Assembly: GCA_946538875.1 (NCBI GenBank)
Contig: CAMNHD010000057.1
Span: 1 to 7,996 of the forward strand
Source of the DNA: an uncultured Treponema sp.
GTDB taxonomy: Bacteria > Spirochaetota > Spirochaetia > Treponematales > Treponemataceae
DNA: 7,996 nt
Direction: 5' to 3'
Shown: positions 1 to 5,237 of the stretch, piece after piece
Position numbering within the stretch: position 1 is the stretch's first letter
Layout: every line of letters starts with the position of its first letter
Made by a program: the position numbers and the translations under genes
The notes under the pieces: model-generated
The model's input: only the letters and a program-made list of their open reading frames with translations
What the model was told of the DNA's origin: nothing
Database searches by the model: none

Positions 1-473
1 TGAACACTGTAATCGGAGACAGCCGCTAGGAACGAAAGGTAATGATTCTTTGTCATCGGGTGTCCGGAGGATACAAAGAACTCGTCCTCAATCTGTTCGA
101 TTTTTATCATGTGTTCTGAATTATTGTCTTCCGCCTGTAAAACCGGGAGACTAATCCCACAGCAGCTGACGCTTACCTGGCCTGTTGTCTGTATGATGTT
201 TCCACAGACTGGGCAGACATAAAAACAAACTCTATACATGTTGGCATTGATGTTTTTATTTTGGATAGGATTCCCGTTCAGCAGTTCGATTATTGAAATC
301 CCAAGCGCTTTACCAAGTGGTTCCAAAAGACTGATGTCCGGCAGACCGTGACCGGTTTCCCACTTGCTTACAGCCTTTGCGGTGACAAAGATTGTATCAG
401 CAAGTTCTGCCTGAGTCATTCCCTTTTGTTCACGCATTTTTTTTATTGTTGTTCCTGTTACATATTCGTTCAT
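1..473 (-). CDS. XRE-family HTH regulator with desulfoferrodoxin-like C-terminal region (3' end cut by window edge)
   Basis: The ATG at 473-471 is preceded by AAGGAG (486-481) with seven bases between, so the start is well supported. The frame stays open for 157 codons to the window edge. Residues about 8-66 form an XRE/Cro-type helix-turn-helix, including TQAELA, the recognition-helix segment VTAKAVSKWETG, and the closing LGISIIELL. Residues 87-105 read C-x2-C-x13-C-C, close to the C-x2-C-x15-C-C iron site of desulforedoxin. H121, H138 (in GHPM) and H144 (in NHYLSF) line up with His49, His69 and His75, three of the iron ligands of desulfoferrodoxin/superoxide reductase; the remaining Cys and His ligands would lie beyond the edge. 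The HTH call is firm. Proteins with this two-part layout occur in anaerobes, mostly without a known role; a redox- or iron-sensing repressor is an inference. It is transcribed from its own promoter, downstream of the GH5 terminator. Confidence 0.88.
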   Translation of the reverse strand, partial: MNEYVTGTTIKKMREQKGMTQAELADTIFVTAKAVSKWETGHGLPDISLLEPLGKALGISIIELLNGNPIQNKNINANMYRVCFYVCPVCGNIIQTTGQVSVSCCGISLPVLQAEDNNSEHMIKIEQIEDEFFVSSGHPMTKNHYLSFLAAVSDYSV

Positions 474-522
474 AAAGAATCTCCTTGTTTGGCTCTGCAG
501 CGGTTCGGATAAAATGCATTTT

Positions 523-540
523 CTGATATAAATATATCAG
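523..540. promoter_or_regulatory. 18-base palindrome, likely operator of the HTH regulator
   Basis: CTGATATA and TATATCAG form perfect 8-base arms around a central AA. The repeat lies 50 bases upstream of the regulator start codon and covers the proposed -10 box. This is the usual size and symmetry for a dimeric XRE-type repressor, so negative autoregulation is likely. The repeat is seen directly; the bound protein is inferred. Confidence 0.6.
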
Positions 541-559
541 CAGTGTGCTGTGGGGGCAA
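531..559 (-). promoter_or_regulatory. Candidate sigma-70 promoter of the HTH regulator
   Basis: Read on the minus strand, TTGCCC (559-554) and TATATT (536-531) are separated by exactly 17 bases, matching the -35 and -10 consensus at 4 of 6 and 5 of 6 positions. Transcription would start near 524, giving a leader of about 50 bases that ends in the AAGGAG ribosome site. The -10 box sits inside the 523-540 palindrome. Confidence 0.55.
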
Positions 560-638
560 CCTACGTTTCGTGGACATTGTGCCGTGTGGGAGAATTGTTG
601 TGCTGATTGTCAGGAGTTGATTTATGACTTGTAGGCGG

Positions 639-676
639 GAAAAAGTATCCCTCCGCAAAAAGTGGCAGCGGAGGGA
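639..676 (-). terminator. Rho-independent terminator after the GH5 gene
   Basis: On the minus strand, TCCCTCCGC (676-668) pairs perfectly with GCGGAGGGA (656-648), a 9-bp GC-rich stem with an 11-base loop. It is followed by ATACTTTTT (647-639). It begins 12 bases after the GH5 stop codon and closes the sugar operon. There is no T-run on the plus-strand side, so it should act on minus-strand transcripts only. Confidence 0.85.
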
Positions 677-688
677 AATGATAAGGGG

Positions 689-1918
689 TTATTTGCAGTT
701 GTCAATCATGGCTTGTGTCAAAGTCGGGAAATACCAGGAGAGAGTATTCCTGTCAAAGTAGCCGTGATGTTCTCCGTTGTGGTTTGAGTCAGGAGAAGGA
801 ACATTGTTGTCCCACAGAATCACAGAGAACTTATAGTTTTTGTAGGCGCGGCCAAAGAAATAGTTTGCCCACTTTAGACGCTCTTCAAGGTTGTCCTTGT
901 TTTCAGCACTTGTCTCTCCAAGAACAACTCCTACAGCCGGGAATTTGTCACGCACGCACTGGAATGCCCAGTCGATTGAACCCTGGTCTCCACGGTCAAA
1001 GACTTTGTCCACCTTGTAACTTGCCCACATCGCGAATTCGTAAGGGGTATAGGCATGGAAGGAGATAAGGAGTCTGTCTTCCGCGCTGTCTTTGGGAAGG
1101 GTAAAATCTTCAAAGTAGTTTGGGGAAGCGGCATAGCCAGGAACCATGACATAACGGGTGGCATTGCGTCCGCCGCTTGAGCGGATTGCATCAAGACAGG
1201 TCTGCTCGTATTCAAGGAGAAGTTTGTTATACTCCTTGCGTTTTCCCTTACCGTCGGCGTTCCATTCATCACTGCCGCCTACATTGCGGGGTTCATTCAT
1301 CACCTCAAAGATAAGATGCTCATCGTAATCGTCGTTGAATGTGGCACTTACCTGTTCCCAGATATTGCGCAGAAAATACTTTGACTGACGCTTGAATCCA
1401 CTGTCCATGACAAAGCCAAGAAGCTTGTTGCCGTTGTAGCCCTGTGTGTTGATTGTGCCGGCACCGTTTCCGGCTGCGGTGGAAAGATTGTCATGGTGTA
1501 TGTTGATTATGACATAGAGCCCATCCTGATATGCCCAGTCCACTATCTCCTTTACACGCTTCATCCATGCGCTGTCGATTTTGTAGGGGTCATCAGGGTT
1601 GTTGCTCAAGTGCCCATGCCAGCTTACGGGAATACGTATGGTTGTGAATCCCGCTTTGTGAACAGCCTGAATCATTTCCTTTGTTGTCTTTGGCATTCCC
1701 CAGCAGGTCTCTGAGTCAAGGGTATATCCATGGGCATTCTTGTTGTCGTAAGCATCCAATGTATTGCCTAAATTCCATCCGGCCTTGAGCTTTAGCGCAA
1801 AGTTCACGCTTGAGTCAGGGTCAGCCAGCGCATTTTCCAACGTCTTTGAGGGCGTGGCAGAGCAGGCTGTTGCTGCGGCAAGTAGCAGAGCCATTGTCAT
1901 TGAGGTGAATTTTTTCAT
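689..1918 (-). CDS. GH5-family endo-beta-glucanase lipoprotein (probably subfamily 4)
   Basis: A 409-residue secreted endoglucanase expected to cut internal beta-1,4 links in cellulose-like glucan, xyloglucan or mixed-linkage glucan. Residues 1-19 look like a lipoprotein signal (Lys-Lys, hydrophobic stretch, ATAC with C19 as lipid anchor). The GH5 landmarks appear in order: AGWNLGNTLDA (46-56), the conserved Arg of TIRIPVSW (R95), NIHHDN (H141, H142), the acid/base glutamate in MNEP (E209), HAY (H288, Y290), the nucleophile in LGET (E335) and the active-site Trp of ILWDNN (W369). The run from WGMPKTT through MNEPR to FHAYTPYEFA resembles GH5_4; that subfamily is my judgement by eye. The length fits a single catalytic domain with no added carbohydrate-binding module. 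All key residues are present, so it should be active. It follows the transporter genes after a 119-base gap. No Shine-Dalgarno motif is visible before the ATG, which is unlike its neighbours. Confidence 0.93.
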   Translation of the reverse strand: MKKFTSMTMALLLAAATACSATPSKTLENALADPDSSVNFALKLKAGWNLGNTLDAYDNKNAHGYTLDSETCWGMPKTTKEMIQAVHKAGFTTIRIPVSWHGHLSNNPDDPYKIDSAWMKRVKEIVDWAYQDGLYVIINIHHDNLSTAAGNGAGTINTQGYNGNKLLGFVMDSGFKRQSKYFLRNIWEQVSATFNDDYDEHLIFEVMNEPRNVGGSDEWNADGKGKRKEYNKLLLEYEQTCLDAIRSSGGRNATRYVMVPGYAASPNYFEDFTLPKDSAEDRLLISFHAYTPYEFAMWASYKVDKVFDRGDQGSIDWAFQCVRDKFPAVGVVLGETSAENKDNLEERLKWANYFFGRAYKNYKFSVILWDNNVPSPDSNHNGEHHGYFDRNTLSWYFPTLTQAMIDNCK

Positions 1919-1931
1919 GCTGTTGAAAAGG

Positions 1932-1958
1932 ACGGACGCCGGGCTGCTTGACGTCCGT
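1932..1958 (-). promoter_or_regulatory. Strong hairpin between permease and GH5 genes
   Basis: On the minus strand, ACGGACG (1958-1952) pairs with CGTCCGT (1938-1932). A T-G and a C-G pair extend the stem to nine pairs around a nine-base loop. The sequence after it is CCTTTTC, too short a T-run for an efficient terminator. The stem ends 13 bases before the GH5 start codon. It may be a leaky terminator, an mRNA-stabilising 3' end for the transporter transcript, or a structure affecting GH5 translation. The sequence alone does not decide between these. Confidence 0.55.
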
Positions 1959-1960
1959 TT

Positions 1961-1973
1961 GCATAGAATATGC
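1961..1973. repeat. Short inverted repeat upstream of the GH5 hairpin
   Basis: GCATA and TATGC form 5-base arms around three bases. On the minus strand it contains TATTCT, a weak -10-like hexamer with no convincing -35 at the right distance. It could belong to an internal promoter or operator for the GH5 gene, or be chance. Confidence 0.25.
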
Positions 1974-2037
1974 GGCTTGGGGTAGTCACTTAATCCCGGA
2001 AGGTAAGGGACTGCAGCCCAATGACCATAAGGTATTG

Positions 2038-2895
2038 TTACTCTTTTACAGAGCCTAATGTCAGACCATTGATGATAAAGCGTGACAGGAACGCATAAAC
2101 TACGATGATAGGGACAAGTGAAATTGCGATACCAAGGTAGATTCCACCATATTCGGTGCGGTAGATGTCACCGCGGAGCATCTGTACGAGCATCGGCAGT
2201 GTGTACTTTTCAGTTGAAGAAAGAAGCACGAACGGAGTCATAAAGTTGTTCCAGTTTGCAACAAAGGAGAAGATTGCCTGGGTTGCAAGAGCCGGTTTGA
2301 GGACCGGAAGAATCACAACGTTGAAAATCTTGAACTCGTTTGCTCCGTCGATACGGGCTGCTTCGACCATTTCCATGGAAAGAACCGAAGCCATGTATTG
2401 CCGCATGAACAGAACTGTACCGGCCGCTGCAATTGATGGAAGAATCAGAGGTATGAAACTGTCCGTCAGGTTGATGGCTGCCATGAACTTGTAGAAACCG
2501 ATGAACGAAAGTGATGCAGGCAGCATGATGAGCACCATGATGATGCTTTCCAGAACTTTGCGTCCCTTGAACATATAGACTTGGAGTCCATAGGCAGTAA
2601 GTGCTGAAAAATACACGCAGAGAACAGTCGCACAGATTGAAATGATTGAACTGTTCAAGAATCCCTGCCAGATTTTGAAGTCGCGGGATGTAAGCGTATG
2701 CAGGTTTGAAAGCAGGTACTTGGAAGGAAGCAAGGCTATTCCTGAGTTGATCTGCTCGGTGTTGCGTGTTGCGTTTACAAGCATGAGCCACACTGGCACT
2801 ATTGCTATCAGCGCAAGAATTATCATTATCAAATAGATAATCTTTGATTTGATTGAAAGGTAGACTTTATAATTGTGTTTTACGCGGTCACTCAT
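2038..2895 (-). CDS. CUT1 ABC sugar transporter permease, MalG-type
   Basis: A 285-residue inner-membrane permease that would pair with the upstream permease to form the channel for oligosaccharide uptake. A first membrane segment spans about residues 19-40 (IIYLIMIILALIAIVPVWLM). Further hydrophobic segments lie near 82-103, 116-137, 145-163, 205-225 and 252-275, giving the usual six. The EAA loop that contacts the ATPase is clear at 178-197, starting EAARIDGAN. Length and the C-terminal INGLTLGSVKE resemble MalG/LacG-type subunits. The ATG directly abuts the stop codon of the preceding permease (TAAATG), and its AAGGAG ribosome site (2908-2903) lies inside that gene's last codons, so the two are probably translationally coupled. 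Substrate is inferred from the neighbouring GH5 enzyme, not from this protein. Confidence 0.93.
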   Translation of the reverse strand: MSDRVKHNYKVYLSIKSKIIYLIMIILALIAIVPVWLMLVNATRNTEQINSGIALLPSKYLLSNLHTLTSRDFKIWQGFLNSSIISICATVLCVYFSALTAYGLQVYMFKGRKVLESIIMVLIMLPASLSFIGFYKFMAAINLTDSFIPLILPSIAAAGTVLFMRQYMASVLSMEMVEAARIDGANEFKIFNVVILPVLKPALATQAIFSFVANWNNFMTPFVLLSSTEKYTLPMLVQMLRGDIYRTEYGGIYLGIAISLVPIIVVYAFLSRFIINGLTLGSVKE

Positions 2896-3819
2896 TTAGA
2901 AGCTCCTTCTTTTTCTAGGTGCGTGTTCCTTTGTCATCTGGTTGATACCGAATGCAAGGATAACAGTGATAATGAACATTCCGATTGATATTGCCGCAGC
3001 GTAGGAGTAGTTACCCTTGTTCTGGAAGGCAATATTGTACATGTAAACGGCAATTGTTCTGATCTTGAAGTCAGGACCACCGCGCATGTCTGTAAGAAGG
3101 AACGGAATATCAAACATCTGCATACCACCGACCATTGAAGTGACCAGCATGTAGAACATCATCGGGCGAAGCATCGGCAGTGTGATTTTCCATGTGCACT
3201 GCCAGTTGTTCGCACCGTCGATTGTAGCGGCTTCATACAGTGAAGGAGGGATGCTTGTGATTGCTGCAATCAGGAGGATGAGCGTTTGACCACACCACAT
3301 CCACCACTGTATGAATGCTACGATAAATCTAGAAGCCCATGGACTTCTAAAGAAATTGAATGCTTCCGGCATACCAGTTACCTTCATCAGGAACTGGTTT
3401 ACAGGTCCAACAGGATAACCGAAAAGACTTCTGAACAGGATTGCGACAGAAGCGGCAGTCAGCAGGTTGGGCATGTAGAACAGTGTACGGAACAATCCTT
3501 TACCTTTAAGGTGCAGCTTCACATCGGTCAGCCAGATTGCCATCAGGAGAGCAATTCCAAGCTGTGGTGCAAAGTTAAGGCCCCAAAGAATAAAGGTGTT
3601 CCCCACTGACTTCCAGAAGTTCAAGTCAGTGACGAGTTTTTTGTAATTGGCCAGACCTACAAAATTAAAGCTGTTGCCTAAGCCTTTTAAATCACCAAAT
3701 CCAAGCAAGACTGTATAGATTGTCGGCCATAGGTTGAAGATTAAAAAAATGATCATGAACGGCAGGACGAAAAAATATCCATTTTTATTCACTCTTGCCT
3801 GAACTGATGATTTTGTCAT
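2896..3819 (-). CDS. CUT1 ABC sugar transporter permease, MalF/UgpA-type
   Basis: A 307-residue membrane permease, partner of the downstream MalG-type subunit. Hydrophobic segments occur near residues 15-39 (YFFVLPFMIIFLIFNLWPTI), 77-97, 111-131, 163-188, 219-240 and 273-293. The EAA loop at 196-215 begins EAATIDGANNW, the site that docks the ATPase. The N-terminal GYFFVLP followed by WPTIYTVLLGF is typical of UgpA/LacF-type subunits without the large periplasmic loop of E. coli MalF. AAGGGAG (3833-3827) precedes the ATG by seven bases. It starts 21 bases after the binding-protein stop codon, so the two are in one operon. The C-terminus is strongly basic (PRKRR), as expected for a cytoplasmic tail. 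Confidence 0.93.
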   Translation of the reverse strand: MTKSSVQARVNKNGYFFVLPFMIIFLIFNLWPTIYTVLLGFGDLKGLGNSFNFVGLANYKKLVTDLNFWKSVGNTFILWGLNFAPQLGIALLMAIWLTDVKLHLKGKGLFRTLFYMPNLLTAASVAILFRSLFGYPVGPVNQFLMKVTGMPEAFNFFRSPWASRFIVAFIQWWMWCGQTLILLIAAITSIPPSLYEAATIDGANNWQCTWKITLPMLRPMMFYMLVTSMVGGMQMFDIPFLLTDMRGGPDFKIRTIAVYMYNIAFQNKGNYSYAAAISIGMFIITVILAFGINQMTKEHAPRKRRSF

Positions 3820-3840
3820 GGTTATACTCCCTTGTTTGGA

Positions 3841-5115
3841 TTACTCGCCCATTGAGGCTGCAACTTCATCTTTGAACAGCTTGAGGGCTTCTTCCTTGCT
3901 CTTTTCACCGTTCTGATAAGCGGTGACAGCTTCGGCGAAGATCTGCTCAATCTGCTGGTCAGTTCCCTGAATAAGTGAACCGTCGATGGTCTTTGCCATC
4001 TCTGCGAACTGTGCGTAGTGGTTCTGATTCTGGAGGAATGGCTCCTTGAAGTCGTCCTTAATCTTGTTCTGGACATTGAGGTTTCCAACCAAGTCGCCGG
4101 AAGATTTGGCGTGCTTTTCCAAGTAAGTATCATCGGAAACAAGGTACTTGATCATTTCCTTTGCCTCTTCAGGCTTCTTTGTTCCCTTGAATGCTCCGAG
4201 CCATGTACCACCCCAGTAGTATGGTGCTGGACCAGCGCACATTGCCCAGTCGTTGTCTGCGGCAGTACCCTTTGACTGTGGCTTAAGAGTATAGTGCAGA
4301 CCCCATGTAGGCAGCAGGTAGCAGAATACTTCAACATCGTTGCCCTTTTCGTCCTTGAGGTTACCCTTCATACCGGCGTACCAACCTTCTGACCACTGTG
4401 CGACACGTCCTTCGTATCCCTTGTCGTGGAGAAGCTTACACATATCCATGTACTCATACATTGCCGGGTCGATGGTGAGCTTTCCGTTTACAATCCACGG
4501 ATCCTTTCTTGCACCCTTGTAAGGCATGAACATATCGGCAGCTGAAGAAACAATGAGACACTTTCCGTTTGACTTCTCCTTGAGAAGCTCAGCTGTTGAA
4601 AGGAATGTGTTCAGGTCCTTGAGGTATTCCTGAACTGCTGCAGGATCATCAGTTCCAAGATACTGCTTTGCCAGGCTGCGGCGGTAGAACAGGGCGCCAG
4701 GAGCCATCTGCCATGACATTGCATAGACATGTCCGTTATATGTACCGATTTCCATCGGGTATTTAGCCATTTTGCCTTTGATTTCTTCATAAACATCATC
4801 GAGTGGCAGAAGAAGTTCTGATTCAACATACTTGCGTACAAATGCGGCTTCCAGAGCGAATACATCAGGGCATCCCTTACCAGAAGAAAGAACTGGGTCC
4901 AGCTTGCTCGGGAATTGGTCAGTTGGTGTCATAGAATACTTTACAGGTGTATCGGGGTGTGAAGGAACATAGTAATTGTCAATAAGTCCCTTGAGCTCGT
5001 CTGTGAAAGACCATACCTTGATTGCCTTGGAATCTCCGCAGCTAGTGAATAATGAAGCAACAATGCTGAGAGCGAGTACACTGCCAGCCAGAATAGTGCT
5101 TATCTTTTTCATCAT
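3841..5115 (-). CDS. Extracellular sugar-binding lipoprotein of the CUT1 transporter
   Basis: A solute-binding protein of family 1 (UgpB/MalE-like) that would capture oligosaccharides and hand them to the two permeases. The first possible ATG gives 424 residues, but the GGAGG ribosome site lies only three bases from it and six from the second ATG (5112-5110), so a 423-residue product is more likely. The signal peptide has basic MKK, a hydrophobic core and SLFTSC, with C26 (first-Met numbering) as the lipidated cysteine; Phe at -3 and Ser at -1 are spirochaete-like. The mature part shows family features: the DVFALEAAFVRKYVES segment, YAMSWQMAPGALFYRR (131-146), and WGGTWLGAF (301-309) before a helical C-terminal region with KKPEEAKEMIKYL. 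Several aromatic residues (W135, Y244-247 region, W301, W305) could stack on sugar rings. The ligand is unknown; a beta-glucan oligosaccharide fits the context. Confidence 0.92.
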   Translation of the reverse strand: MMKKISTILAGSVLALSIVASLFTSCGDSKAIKVWSFTDELKGLIDNYYVPSHPDTPVKYSMTPTDQFPSKLDPVLSSGKGCPDVFALEAAFVRKYVESELLLPLDDVYEEIKGKMAKYPMEIGTYNGHVYAMSWQMAPGALFYRRSLAKQYLGTDDPAAVQEYLKDLNTFLSTAELLKEKSNGKCLIVSSAADMFMPYKGARKDPWIVNGKLTIDPAMYEYMDMCKLLHDKGYEGRVAQWSEGWYAGMKGNLKDEKGNDVEVFCYLLPTWGLHYTLKPQSKGTAADNDWAMCAGPAPYYWGGTWLGAFKGTKKPEEAKEMIKYLVSDDTYLEKHAKSSGDLVGNLNVQNKIKDDFKEPFLQNQNHYAQFAEMAKTIDGSLIQGTDQQIEQIFAEAVTAYQNGEKSKEEALKLFKDEVAASMGE

Positions 5116-5118
5116 AAA

Positions 5119-5123
5119 CCTCC
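5119..5123 (-). promoter_or_regulatory. Ribosome binding site deciding the start of the binding protein
   Basis: GGAGG on the minus strand is followed by TTTATGATG. Spacing is three bases to the first ATG and six to the second, which favours the second (5112-5110). GGAGG overlaps the right end of the 10-base palindrome TCCAATTGGA (5121-5130). Confidence 0.7.
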
Positions 5124-5237
5124 AATTGGAATTTTCTATAAGTATAATTGTAAATCTGTTTTTCAGATTATGTATAACAAATTAGTATTATTTATAGAAG
5201 AATTCGGATTATTTCTTGAAAATTTTTTCTGAAACTA
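5124..5237 (-). promoter_or_regulatory. AT-rich regulatory gap before the transporter genes
   Basis: This stretch is far more AT-rich than the genes on either side. On the minus strand the best -10 candidate is TATACT (5146-5141), which would give a leader of about 20 bases; no strong -35 sits at 16-18 bases. TATAAA (5196-5191) is a second weak -10 candidate. No GC-rich stem with a T-run follows the stop codon of the large upstream gene, so read-through from that gene is also possible. A promoter here is likely from composition and position, but its exact site is not settled. Confidence 0.4.
5153..5169. promoter_or_regulatory. Inverted repeat, candidate operator of the transporter operon
   Basis: On the plus strand, AATCTG and CAGATT form perfect 6-base arms separated by five T. 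The repeat lies immediately upstream of the TATACT -10 candidate, where a repressor would block RNA polymerase. No regulator gene for it is visible in the window other than the XRE-type protein, whose own palindrome is different in sequence. Confidence 0.4.

Noticed and set aside
470..658. A 62-codon minus-strand frame starting from a TTG.
   Set aside because: It begins inside the terminator hairpin, runs through the regulator's promoter and palindrome, has no ribosome site and its product has no recognisable features.
648..676. The GH5 terminator as a bidirectional terminator.
   Set aside because: The plus-strand side continues AATGATAAGG with no T-run, and there is no plus-strand gene to terminate.
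715..1068. A plus-strand frame of 117 codons, and similar plus-strand frames inside the transporter and large genes.
   Set aside because: These are antisense shadows of well-supported genes with clear catalytic motifs, and have no domain pattern of their own.
5153..5169. The AATCTG/CAGATT repeat as a terminator of the large upstream gene.
   Set aside because: The stem is only six pairs and AT-rich, and on the minus strand it is followed by TACAATTATAC, not a T-run.
5152..5180. TTGTTA (5180-5175, minus) as a -35 box for the transporter operon.
   Set aside because: At 16-18 bases downstream there is no -10-like hexamer; the nearest, TACAAT, is about 22 bases away, too far.
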